A DNA stretch of 64,000 nucleotides from Sycobia sp. Sy_11 (lineage: Eukaryota > Arthropoda > Insecta > Hymenoptera > Epichrysomallidae): contig JACCIC010000065.1 in assembly GCA_018907035.1 (NCBI GenBank), positions 909,001-973,000 of the forward strand, in the 5' to 3' direction. Positions 22,750-33,470 of the stretch are shown here, piece by piece (the first letter of the stretch is position 1; the number at the start of each line of letters is the position of its first letter). Both the position numbers and the translations under genes were made by a program. The notes below the pieces were generated by a model. It saw only the letters and a program-made list of their open reading frames with translations, searched no databases and was not told where the DNA came from.

Positions 22750-23691
22750 ATGCTGTATGCCGCACTGATTAAATCACGGGGGACAATTAAGGGGAATATA
22801 AAAAAATTAATTAATTTCTTTATGGCTAATCCGGAAGCAGATATTCACGATGTTAAGCCGCGAAAATCAAAATTAGAGGAATATTATAATGCGTTCAATA
22901 AAATTCAAAGGGAAATAGATGTGCTTGTATTGCAAGTTAGAGATAAAGGAGCGTTAGAAGCACAGCAAGAGATAGAGTGCTATCAGTTTGAAGAACAATA
23001 TTTTAAATGCGCGAGAATGATAAATGGACGATCAAAAGCTAATAAACAAATCAATAATACGTCGGTTAATGCAAATGCTATGCAACAAACGTTAACGATT
23101 CATCAAGAAAGTTCACTTTTTCCAAAATTGAATATCACGCCATATGACGAAAATCCGTTGGAATGGAAGGCCTTCTACAACGCGTTTCAGTCGCTAGTAC
23201 ACAATGTAAAAACAATTCCAACGTTACAAAAATTTTATCTTTTGCAAGACTTAGTACGCGGTGAATTAGTATCAATTTTAGATATGTTGGAAGGGTCCGA
23301 TGAAGATTACGAGGTCGCGTGGCAATTACTTAAGGAACGGTGGGATAAACCGCGCAAAATTATCAGTACACATTTGCAAGCCCTTTTTGAATTAAATACT
23401 ATTACAAAGGAATCACCAGCAAGTCTAAGATTATTGAAAGAGTCCACGCAAAAACATGTCAGTGTATTAAAACTTTTAAAGGAGCAAATAGAGCACTGGG
23501 ATTCTATTTTAATTTTTATCATTACACCAAAATTGGATAAAATAACGCGTAGAGCATGGGAACGCTCCCTCTCTGTTCAAGACAAACCGAAATTCGAGTG
23601 TTTAGTGAGTTTTATTGCTACGCGCGAACGTGGCGATGAGTTCGAATCGAGTAGTTTTAGTGCAAAAAGAATGTTCCTACTCATAATGTAA
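22750..23691 (+). pseudogene. BEL/Pao gag protein, truncated
   Basis: A 313-codon open frame with the features of BEL/Pao Gag (DUF1759-type). The N-terminal helical part (residues 1-110) is followed by LFPKLNITPYDENPLEWKAF and YNAFQSLVHN (about residues 122-150), FYLLQDLVRGE (162-172) and AWQLLKERW (190-198). The latter half holds the capsid-like helices. Gag forms the particle around the element RNA. The frame ends at about the point where the zinc-knuckle region should start, in a frame break near 23670 (the +1 frame continues with RNVPTHNVNHF-like sequence). The start codon at 22750 has no family support over a slightly later one. The intact length is striking next to the wrecked pol. Confidence 0.85.
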
Positions 23692-23737
23692 ATCATTTTA
23701 AACAAAATCACACATCGCGTAGTCACTCTTTGGTCGT

Positions 23738-24336
23738 GGTCATCGGCTGATTTAATATATAATTCGATTTGGTGAAATGGTCCAGTATGGTTAAGAAAAA
23801 AGGAAAACGATTGGAAGGCAGTACAATTTTCCCAGATAATTATCTCTGAGCAGAGAGCCAAGGTTACGCTTTTAAGTGTAAACCAACAAGTGAATGATAC
23901 CTTTCAGCGCTTTTCATCTTGGAATCGTTTAATTAAATTTGTTGCATTATGTCGACGCGTGATTAAAAATAGAACTTTAACGGTAAAATTAGAGGGTGGC
24001 TACACTGCGAGAGAAATAAGCGATGCGCGATTATGCATTATAAAAAAAATTCAGGAGCAACATTTCGCGGCAGAAATTAAGAAATTAGAGACAGAAGAAT
24101 CAATAGAAATGACGAGCACGCTATTATGTCTTTGTCCCTTTATCGACGAGGAAGGCGTGATACGCGTAGCAGGACGTCTAACGAATGCGAATATTCTATT
24201 TTCTAAGAAATATCCGATGCTACTTCCGCGACGAGAGCATGTAATCGAATTGATTATACGTGATAACACGAGCGTTATTGGCATGCTGGCGTTCAAGCGA
24301 CGCTTAATGCAATCCAGAGTGAATACTGGCTTATAG
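23738..24336 (+). pseudogene. BEL/Pao pol remnant: pre-integrase linker and partial zinc-binding domain
   Basis: It begins with NGPVWLRKKENDW (near 23778), a BEL/Pao landmark between RNase H and integrase, with the preceding Trp codon changed to a stop. GGYTAREISDARLCIIKKIQ (24996-type position, near 23994-24053) and VIRVAGRLTNA (near 24157) are typical of the region before the integrase zinc finger. HVIELIIRD (near 24238) starts the H2C2 finger, then a frameshift leads to HAGVQATLNAI (near 24283) in another frame. The CxxC half of the finger is deleted before the catalytic core. Everything upstream of this linker in pol is missing. Confidence 0.82.
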
Positions 24337-24343
24337 TCGAGTT

Positions 24344-25256
24344 ATGCAGGCACGTCCGTTTAACACAACGGGACTAGATTATAGTGGGCCGTTTTTAATT
24401 AAAGAAAATAAGTTTAGGAATAAGCAAAAGGTAAAATCATATGTTGCGGTATTTGTGCGTTTTATGACAAGAGCAGTTCACTTTGAACTGGTGACTGATT
24501 TAACTACTGAACCGTGCTTAAAAGCCATAAAAAGATTTATCTCGCGTCGCGGCATGCCTACGCATATTTATTCTGATAATGCGACGAACTTTGTTGATGC
24601 AAAAAATGAATTACGAGAAATCAAAAAATTTCTTTTAGCACAAAATTCCAATAATTCTATCACTAACTATTTGCAAAACGAGGGTGTCGAGTGACATTTT
24701 ATACCACCAAAATCGCCACATTTGGGTGGGTTATGGGAGGCCGCTGTCAAGTCGTTTAAACGACATTTATTCAGAACATTAGGTCAAGCGCTGCTAACTT
24801 ATGAACAATTTAACACTTGTATTGTAGAAATTGAATCTATCCTCAACTCGCGTCCTTTGACCCCCCTTTCCTCGGACTTCAACGACCTTATAGCCCTTAG
24901 TCCTTCCCACTTCTTGATTGGAGATGTCTCGAAGGCGTTACCTGGTTATCATTACCAGCAGATACCAAGCAATAGATTATCACTATGGCAGCGAGTACAA
25001 TCTATCAAGTAACATTTTTGGACACGCTGGCACATGGAATACCGAATGAGTTGCGCACGCGTAGCAAGTGGCATATCGGAGCCGCTAGAAGAAGAAGACA
25101 ACCTACCACCAATGCATTTGAGTCTTGGTCGCATTCTAGAACTGCATTCGGGAGCCGACAATGTACCACGAGTAGCTACTGTAAAGACGCAATATGGTAT
25201 TTTTAAAAGATGTATTAAAAAACTGGCCCCCCTTCCGATTGATGTCTCCCTAAAAT
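24344..25256 (+). pseudogene. BEL/Pao integrase core and C-terminal domain, broken
   Basis: Integrase joins the element DNA to the host chromosome. The core is well preserved: the first Asp in GLDYSGPF (near 24370), the second in YSDNATNF (near 24571) and the Glu in GGLWEAAVKSFKRH (near 24727). NSRPLTPLSSD (near 24850) and LSPSHFLIGD (near 24896) follow as expected. A Trp codon became TGA at 24692-24694 and a Gln codon became TAA near 25010. The C-terminal DUF5641-type module reads in a further frame with LGRILELHSGADN (near 25123), RVATVKTQYGIFKR (near 25168) and KLAPLPIDV ending at 25256. The catalytic triad is complete, but the gene cannot be read through. Confidence 0.87.
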
Positions 25257-25843
25257 AACTATATAAATACAATAAAAATAACACTAGATATTATAAACTA
25301 TAGTTAATGTATTGTAATCTACAAATAAATTGTATAATCATTTTTAAGATTTATATTGGCCAGGATTATGAAGTATATATGAAATAATGTAATGAATGCA
25401 TTGAACTAGATTTTAGCGATTTGTGTATGTAACTAAAATCTAAAATTCTCTAATCATTAATAATTTTGTATATATTGTAAAATAAAGAATTTCCGTCAGG
25501 TTGATATTTTCAATTTGAGAATCTTCATTTCATTCAAATTAATCACTTTATAGTTTCTAAACGATTTTCTTCATCAGTTTCTATTACATAAGAATAAAAA
25601 AGAACATCGTTAATATTATAAACTTATTATATTTTGAAAATATATATTTTATTTTTATAACTTTACCTAAAAATATTTCTTTTTATATTGTTCTCGTTCT
25701 CTTTTTCTTCAAGTAACTATCTTCGATTAAAAGACCTTTTTTAAGTTAACGTATATTAATATTCCTATGTATAGATCGTTATCTCCTTTCGTATTTCACA
25801 ACCCTTGGTCTATTTCTATTCGCTAACATTGTTATATATATAT

Positions 25844-25889
<46 letters not shown>

Positions 25890-26400
25890 GAAGATATATT
25901 AAGATACTTATAGATGTTCCAAAAATAATTTCTGCGCTACTTTTAAAGTGAAATTGCGTACGCATTGTTAGCTTCTAATATATATATTTATAATTACTCT
26001 CTCTCTCTCTATCTCTCGCTCTTTTCCTGACAGTCACTTATAAAAAAACTATTGTCTACTGTAAGTAATAATTTATTGGTTCCGCAAGAAAATATTTATG
26101 ATGAACGATGAAATTGAAATTTAACGTAACAGTTTATTAGTTTGAATAAAATATTTTTTCATTCAACTAATTTTTTTTTATCAATAGCATAATCTTGTGG
26201 GAATAATACAATTTTTTTGATTCTTTTCAAACTAATGATCGTTCAACTAAGAATTTTTTTTCTTCATAGGAACAATATAATAAAATAATGTAAATATTTA
26301 AATTAGATTAATATAAATACATTTGGGTTTTTTACTTATAATATTGACTCAACCAATTATAATTCTATTATTGTAATAGAAAATTAATAATTTCAATAAA
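25257..26400. other. AT-rich spacer after the BEL/Pao element
   Basis: A GGCCAGGAT near 25357 could be a remnant of the polypurine/3' LTR junction, but no second LTR is visible. It contains (TA)n at 25832-25889 and a short (CT)n at 25998-26019. Confidence 0.4.
25832..25889. repeat. (TA)n microsatellite, interrupted
   Basis: An alternating T/A run with a one-base break at about 25854. Confidence 0.9.
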
Positions 26401-27363
26401 TTTTCTATTAAATCAACAGGGTTGTTATATGTGAATCGAGCGAGGTCGTTGATTCTACTGATTTTTTTTAGTTTACCTTATGCAATTGAGGTAATCGAAA
26501 CTGTGAAGATCATTTACATCAAATTCATGTGAACAAGGGAGACGTACATTCCCTGTCTGGTCAGGCATCATTCTTATTTTTCTCTATATACTCGTTTGCT
26601 CACTTTGAAAGTATCTCAAATAAAGTTTTTCACATACGTTATTATAACATATCAGTCGTTTTACGCGCTCCTATTCCTTATTCGAATCAGAAAAAAAGTG
26701 AAAATAATTAGCTATTCGAACCTTAGATTTCTGTAAATCCTCAGAAATGATCGACGCTACCATCGGAAGAAGTTGGACAGCAGCGACGTCTTTCCTTATA
26801 CATGCGCTTACAGAGTTCTCCCCTATCCACCCCTTAACTTTGCATATGCACGCACGGATGTGGCCAGGAATATTGAGCGCAGGTAACGAAGCTTCGGAAT
26901 ATTCTATCCTAAGGGCGAGTAAATCTGGACGACTATACTCGTTAAAGTCCGCTTAAGGCGATCAGAAAGTGGATACACAGTTACCGAGAGTCCGCTGTTA
27001 ATTTTTTTTCTATATTTATTCGTGAAGTTTTGCTCGGATTGCCTATTCCATCTATATTTTTTTAAATATCGAAAAAATACCCTTTTTAAGTTGCATAATG
27101 TGGTGGTGACACATTTTTCAGATATTGTCAATGTTACATTTAACTTTATAAATTAGCCATGAATTTATTAAAACATTAAAAATAGTATGTACCTATTCTT
27201 CAAACAAAATTGACAACTTTGCTGGATAATTCATTGTTAATTAAAAAAATTTATCTAAAGTTTAAACAAAGTCTGTCTATGTAATTAAATGGAGCTTGGA
27301 ACTTGATGGAACATATATACATCAATAGCGAGATAAGTGTAGAAATTGGCCTTTTTGTTTTGA
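26401..27363. other. spacer with a mixed-composition patch
   Basis: About 26730-26960 is GC-richer and includes TTTGCATATGCA near 26840, a POU-like site. Open frames of 60-75 codons on both strands there overlap each other and are not supported. Confidence 0.35.
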
Positions 27364-27374
27364 AAAAGTTCATT
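27364..27374. repeat. left SINE target-site duplication
   Basis: AAAAGTTCATT, identical to 27576-27586 on the other side of the SINE. Confidence 0.85.
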
Positions 27375-27575
27375 ATTTATATGTTATTTAACGTCCCTCT
27401 ATTTGTGAATCTAAACAATGGTTCTAATTAACCAGCGACAGAATTCTGCGATGTGCAAAGAAGCACATGTAAATATTTATAGCGACATTTGTCTCAATCG
27501 GATGAAACCGGGATTTGAACTCGGATCGTCGAATTATTAGTTCTTCGCTCTAGCGATCGAGCCATCGTAGGCCTC
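27375..27575 (-). mobile_element. tRNA-derived SINE with target-site duplication
   Basis: A 201-bp element on the minus strand flanked by exact 11-bp direct repeats AAAAGTTCATT (27364-27374 and 27576-27586). Its head is tRNA-like: an A-box TGGCTCGATCGCT (27564-27552 inverse), D-stem GCTC/GAGC, a CTAATAA loop like that of tRNA-Ile(AAT), and a B-box GAGTTCAAATCCC (27522-27510 inverse). These form an internal RNA polymerase III promoter. The body holds a hairpin ATGTGC...GCACAT (27451-27468). The acceptor stem does not pair, so it is not a functional tRNA gene. SINEs are copied by LINE machinery, which makes such target duplications. Confidence 0.82.
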
Positions 27576-27586
27576 AAAAGTTCATT
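27576..27586. repeat. right SINE target-site duplication
   Basis: AAAAGTTCATT, identical to 27364-27374. It directly abuts the first base of the SINE head on the minus strand. Confidence 0.85.
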
Positions 27587-27880
27587 TTAATATCAGATAA
27601 TGGATTTAAAGATCATATGGCAGGCAATTTATTATGAAATGAATATAAACAGTTATTTCTAATATTTAATTAAATATTTTCCGTTCTAAATAAAAGTATA
27701 TATTTTAATTTTAAATTTATTTTCAAAGTATTAATCGGAAGTCAAATTTACTTGAAAAAAATGAGGATTCCTATTATTAAGTAAAAGTATGTAAGGATTG
27801 AGGGGGTATAATAGCTTAGCTGAAATCCCATAGAAAATAAAAAATATATGATAAATTACAGTTATATAAAGTCGAAGCTG
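27587..27880. other. AT-rich spacer
   Basis: Nothing seen. Confidence 0.5.
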
Positions 27881-28570
27881 AGGCCGTGCAAATAAAATCC
27901 TTGATCGATCGAGCACTTATACCAACCCCCAATTACGCTCTGAGAAATTCGACCAGACCAAAAAAAAGCAGCAAGCGCACCTGTCCAATTATAACCGCCG
28001 TCATATATAGCCCAGACCCCAAGCCGGACCACCAAGACTACGCTCATTCCCGACAATGCGATGAAAAGAAAAGGAGAAAAAGGGAAGATCTTAAATAGCC
28101 TTGTCGACGAGTCCTCGTAATTGACAAACTCAATCGGGGCGCGCAGCGGCCACGGCACGCGAAATCGGGATTCGCGAAAAATAAATATACAGGCGGAGCT
28201 GATCGCTCCTTCGTATATCCGTACCTGCTGTGTGTCTTTGCCTTGGAGGAAAGGGTTCCGGAGAGCAAGGTCGCCAGGATCCACAGCAAAGATAGACTGA
28301 TTCGGGCACGTCTATACTGCGTAGTTGTAGAACGGCATATATTATACGCAATGCTGAAAAGCTAGAATTTCAGCAGCTTATGTATTTGACGGCAGTGGAC
28401 ATCGTTAAATCGCTCGCCGAATGGGTGGAGGAGGAAGGCAGAGCACGAGACGCGCTGCCATTGTCATTGTGACCTCGTCTCGAGTCGGTTCGTCCTCTGG
28501 AAATCGATTTGCTTGGATCTCGCTCTGCCTCTTGCTTTCGCATGTCCGTTCGCTTCCGTTTTTATTCAAA
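27881..28570. promoter_or_regulatory. GC-rich island, candidate promoter/enhancer
   Basis: About 650 bp of CpG-containing DNA with overlapping open frames on both strands; the longest is 140 codons on the minus strand, 27862-28284. None shows a family motif, and several compete for the same bases, which argues that the long frames follow from base composition. A promoter or first exon of a neighbouring gene is possible. Confidence 0.3.
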
Positions 28571-31184
28571 AAGTCCTTGATACGCGGAATGGAAAAAAAT
28601 TTCTAATTTTAAACAAGGCGAATCAATATTTAGTTTTAATATTTCAATGAACGATTGACGATTGTTAATTAATAATCTATATCAATGGAATGTTATATTT
28701 AAAAAAGTTTTTCATGACAATACAGGTGACATTTTTCCTTAACATCATTTCATTTTACTTACTTGAAATGTATTGATGTATGAAACATATGAAACATTAT
28801 TGATTTGTGGTATAGCGTACGAAAGGTTATGATACGAGTTTATACTATTGTGATATTTCATAAATGTATATTTCTAAATGCTTAAATGTTAAAAAAATTT
28901 TATATTCAATATTCCACCCATATAGTAATCATTTAAATTTGAACAGAAATCTGTAAATAGGAAATATTTCCACAAAATTTTAATTAATAAATCTCTCTCA
29001 CTATATTTGAATACTAGTTTAGAGTATAATTGCATTTCAAGAAATGTATTTTATATTTATAAATATGCAGGCCGTTTTGGAGTACACCATTTTCTTTATT
29101 CCTTTCGTTGATTGAATCGAAAACCTATTGAAATTCTCTTCGTTTCACATTCCTTGTGTGCATGAAGATTCCATTCTCTATTCGTATTTACCACGCAGTT
29201 TTACAGCTTTATACATTTCCTCCATAGACTTTCTATCTACGTGAATTTTTATTTTTGAAGTATATACTTTCTTATACTTCGTACGACAAAAGCTTCAAGA
29301 TGGTCGCCAAGTTTAATCAGCATTCGTGGTTGGCTTGCTCTAAACGCATCATTCTTAGTTTCACTGGTTGTGTCAAGATTTCTATGTACATAATCCATCT
29401 TGGACTTGTCTGGATAGATCTTTCTTTTAATTCATAAGCATACTTACTGTCATCACGCTTTACTCGTGATAAATTATCAGACATGGATATTTGGTTTCAA
29501 AGTTAATAACAAAATCTACTTATTTGTGACAATAATGATGAGTAATAATTAATTTATTATAATTAAAATGGATATACAGAAAGAAAACATTGAAAAATGA
29601 AATAAATCTTGTTCTTTTGGAGTAAAATGAATTCAATTCGAATTATTTTTAATAAATATAATATTTATACGCAGAATACTGTTTAATTTTAAGAGACTAA
29701 TTTGATCCTTTATAAGGCTTTATAGAAAATAACATTTCTAGTTCCTTTAAAAATATCAATGGTCATCAGCACCTTTATCAAATATTTTGAGAATCGTCCT
29801 GGAATACTTGTAATTTGAAATCATTATTTATGCTGTAGTGTACTTTCTATATAAGATTATTCAATTCCTTCAATTCTAATGTAAATTGACCTTGCCAAAT
29901 ACTTTTACTTATTTGAAAACGTCCGTATTTTGGTAAGATTATCCACGACCACTATACCAACCATAAAAGCGATCTGTCATTATAGTTTTCTTAAGTGAAA
30001 CTGCCGCTTCAAAAAATCCCATCTATGAAGAAAATTTGCAGAAGTTAAAAGTCATACCTGAAAGTGAAAAATGGAGTATATTTTGAAGGAGGTCAATAAC
30101 GATTGATCAAGATGGTGCACATTATGTTTTATTTCAAATTTTTGGGACAAAATGGTAATCGACCCCAACATACAAAGAAAAATTATACATTCTAAATAAT
30201 TTATTTTTATTCTATAGAGAACGGTTTTTCAATTTTTGGAAACCATCGTATTAAAAAAGCGCTGAGAATGAAAATCAAAATAAAATATTCTACTTTTTAT
30301 TTTATTATATATCATGGTATTAAAATGTAATTGTATTACTTTTAAATTATGATTACTTGTATTTCATTTGTGTATTACATACACACAATATACATTTGTG
30401 TTGTGGCAAAGGCACCCTTACATAGCATACACACTTGTTGCGTAAGCTATTATTTTATTCTATGGTCGAGAAATAAAATTGTCATTCTATAACAGGCATA
30501 CAATTTAAATATAAAGAATCCTAGCAGAATCTTCTTTCAAATTATTATCTTATTATAATATAGTTTCTAACGTCTTGTACATCAAATTACTCTGAGACTA
30601 ATTCCTAGAATTGTGCACTTATTCTCGAGTATTAAAATAAACACGAAGTTTCAAATAGATTCGTATAATAATATATTTAAAAAATAGTTAAAAAATAAAA
30701 TTTAAATTCATGAAGTATTATTTCGATTTTAAAGTTAGATTGAAAAATAAAATGTTAATCAACATTTTATAGCTTTTTCAATAAGATATTTTGATATTTT
30801 CACTTCCTTTAATTTTATCTTTATTTTAAATATTAATTTGAATAAAAAAAATCTGTCGAAATTTTTGACACAAACTATAAATATTTCACAATAACGCCAT
30901 ATTATTTCTTGGAAATTTCGCATGAAGAAGTACGAAATTAATACAGAAATAGTATATTTTATATTATACTAAATTCTATTCGATAATTCTATAAAAAATT
31001 TAACAAGATTTTTAATTATCGAATGCGAAATAAAAGGGCTGGGGATATATTTTTAACGGTTTAAAATGACAGTATATAGTACAGCTGACGAATAATTTAG
31101 ATAGTTGGACTTTAATTTTTTTTTGTAATTTAATAAATTTTTAAAACGATAGCATTATAATTTTTCAAACAATCGCTTGAAAAG
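28571..31184. other. AT-rich spacer
   Basis: No gene, RNA or clear repeat found in about 2.6 kb. One 60-codon frame at 29255-29437 is unsupported. Confidence 0.5.
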
Positions 31185-31835
31185 TTAAATTAAGTGTAAC
31201 TGACTGTAACCAACTCTGGCGCTTAACAAATATCGCGAAATTAAAAATTCGCGGTAGCGCGCTATTCGAAACTGGAAGCGAGCACCGCATCGGCATAAGT
31301 AAATTCTCTTAACTCGCCGCTTAATATTTAACATCGAAATTCCATTAGGCCCTTTCTGCGCACGTACTTCGCGTATATCGGGGCGTAAAATAAAAGCAGG
31401 GGAAAAAATAATCCGATACGTGCCCTCAGCCAGTCGCCTCGTTTTATATTGATTGAGCAATCGCACGTTCCAACTCACGGCTAAGATCATTAAGTCCCAA
31501 ATTGATCCGCGCGCAGCGCTCCTCCGATGTCTCCGTGCGTAGCGCTCCCGTTTTATGCGTGCACCTTCCGAGTAATCAACTTTGACGCGGTTGAACGGCC
31601 AGGGCGCTGGGATTTTTTTATCTACAGTTGCGCGAGCTTGCGCCCGTGAAATTTTATAAAAATCTATACGTGCCACGAAGTAATTCATTTTCGGCCTATC
31701 TACGGCGAATCCTTTTATCAGAAATCTCTCTGGGTTCGGGACCGATGAGTGGAGACACTGCAGATGGCTCGGCGGGGCAAACAGAATGAGCAAAAAAGTC
31801 TGATAGGACACGGGAGGAAATAAGAAGTTTTGCAT
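31185..31835 (-). CDS. 216-codon open frame of unknown nature
   Basis: The longest unbroken minus-strand frame outside recognised transposons. It starts with a somewhat hydrophobic segment (residues 1-30, FLFPPVSYQTFLLILFAPP) that could act as a signal or anchor, and continues Arg-rich with basic clusters such as RIKRERYARRHRRS near residues 91-104. I see no known domain. It lies in a GC-richer island where stops are rarer, so length alone is weak evidence. No polyadenylation signal or splice structure decides the matter. It could be a lineage-specific gene, a decayed element or chance. Confidence 0.2.
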   Translation of the reverse strand: MQNFLFPPVSYQTFLLILFAPPSHLQCLHSSVPNPERFLIKGFAVDRPKMNYFVARIDFYKISRAQARATVDKKIPAPWPFNRVKVDYSEGARIKRERYARRHRRSAARGSIWDLMILAVSWNVRLLNQYKTRRLAEGTYRIIFSPAFILRPDIREVRAQKGPNGISMLNIKRRVKRIYLCRCGARFQFRIARYREFLISRYLLSARVGYSQLHLI

Positions 31836-32560
31836 TTGCTTTCGACGAAAGTGATAAATTCTGATATGACGAAATGATAAATGATATTTTCAAAATGGAT
31901 TGAATGAATGACAAGGTTTTTTTTTAATTTTAAGTAGCAATCTTCGTAATGGCGCGAAAGAAATATAATAATACTGGAAAAATTTGATCATCAATTCAAA
32001 TTCGGATAAAACTAGTTATTATAAAATATTAACGATAAATCATTATATTATTCATATATTAAAAATATTATTCTCATATTCGTAGGAGCGACTCGTGTAT
32101 AAATTGAATGTTTCTGCCATTGAGCTATAAAATTAGATTTCTTTTCTTGAAAAATATCCAATTCGACTAACAAGAAAGTAATAAGGATTCAGCTATTAAT
32201 TCCTTGTAAAGCCATCAAAAACAAATAGCAAAGGATAAAACTATTTTCATCGACTTTTAGGATTTGCTTTCTTACTTAAGATCTTTTAGACAATTTGCTG
32301 AAAGTATCAATCCTTTAAATTAGCTATTATAAAAGAAGTAGCTTGCTATACCCAGTGAAAATCCAGACATAATTAAGACGCAGCCTCTGAGATATATTCT
32401 TTATTTATTTCATGCAAGCGCAAAGAAATATATATTCATAAAAGAATTCTCTTATCATAATAAATTTTAACGTTGAAAACCATCGCGCGTAAAGTACACA
32501 AAAAGCAATCTAAGTTTTCCGCGAATACGATATATTCAAGGATATATTTCCATAATAAAG
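31836..32560. other. AT-rich spacer
   Basis: Nothing seen. Confidence 0.5.
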
Positions 32561-33470
32561 GAGATTAGCTCATTTGATGGGGGACGTGCAATCTTCGGTA
32601 AAAGCAATCCTGAGAGCATTGGGAATTCGAGATCGTCGAAAAGGATGAGACGCTGCACCCAATTTCTCTTCTTTTATTTTCTCTTTCCTTTTTGCGACGA
32701 GCAGATCGAAAGTAGAGGCCCGAGCGAGTGGCCGAGGTGCCAAGCCAATGGGACTCGGACCGATCCTTATGGATTGCGTGCGAGTCGCGCGCCGCGCCAC
32801 CACCGGTCTGTGATTCGCGTCACCGGCTCCAGTCAACGCATTCCGGAGGTTCATTGGCACAAAGATAAGACGGGACGCGCAGGCTGCCGAGAAGGGGAGG
32901 AGGGAGAGAGTGAGAGTGAGCGAGAGGGGGAGAATAACCACGGAAGAGATGAGAAACTCACACTTCTACGCAGCTACCACCTCCCCCGTCTCCTGCCGGT
33001 ACTGAACAAAAAATCGACGCACCTGCGAGCGAGGCGCGAAGCCTGGGCCGAGAATCGCACAAAACGATAAAAAAAAGAAACGAAAAATAAAAAACAAAAA
33101 GTAAAAGAAGCGAGGAGGCGGAGGCAGATGAGAAAAAGGCAGCTTTGCGGATCGCGTTTCGCCACAAATCCCCCTCGCCCTGCCTGCTCTGTTTTGTTGT
33201 TCATCGGTGGGCAAAAGGATTAGGCCAGGAGGCGAAAGGCCGGAAGAAAAGCAGGGCCTCCATTAGCTCGACTGAATACCTCTTTTGTTGTCCCTGGCCC
33301 ACAATGCAATCTTCCTTATGATCCTCAACCCCCTATTCCTTTAATTCTCTCTCGCTCGCCCTCCCTATCTCTTTTTGCTTTATTCTCTTTCTGGTGTCCT
33401 ACGCGTCGCGTGTATTCGATTCGACCACGAAGGAACAATGCGAGGACGCGTGCGATGGACAATAAGATCC
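32561..33470. promoter_or_regulatory. large GC-rich island with GA-rich segment
   Basis: About 900 bp of CpG-containing DNA, one of the largest such blocks here. It has a GA-rich purine tract at about 32890-32935 and at 33279-33307 two Sox-type motifs, TTTTGTTGTCC and ACAATG. Open frames of 69-141 codons occur in overlapping frames on both strands and are low-complexity or Arg-rich, so I reject them as genes. A promoter, an enhancer or an untranslated exon is likelier. Confidence 0.3.

Larger units (their letters stand above)
21580..25256 (+). mobile_element. BEL/Pao LTR retrotransposon, internally deleted
   Basis: The order is putative 5' LTR, tRNA-Tyr primer site, leader with (AT)n, gag, then directly the end of pol (linker, integrase, C-terminal DUF5641-type domain). 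The protease, reverse transcriptase and RNase H are missing because sequence around 23735 jumps from the gag tail to the pre-integrase linker. Several nonsense codons and frameshifts follow. I could not find a matching 3' LTR downstream of 25256, so that end may be lost or too diverged to see. Confidence 0.85.

Noticed and set aside
27500..27575. A functional tRNA-Ile gene on the minus strand
   Set aside because: A- and B-boxes are present, but the acceptor stem does not pair and the unit is the head of a SINE with target duplications.
27862..28284. 140-codon minus-strand frame
   Set aside because: Overlaps four other open frames in the same CpG-rich island, no domain; explained by base composition.
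29990..30115. Possible mariner transposase C-terminus (YEEN..KL...)
   Set aside because: No upstream catalytic motif in any frame and stops within a few codons; the resemblance is too short.
32570..33214. Several 69-141 codon frames on both strands
   Set aside because: Mutually overlapping, low-complexity Phe/Ser or Arg/Glu-rich products from a GA-rich, GC-rich island.
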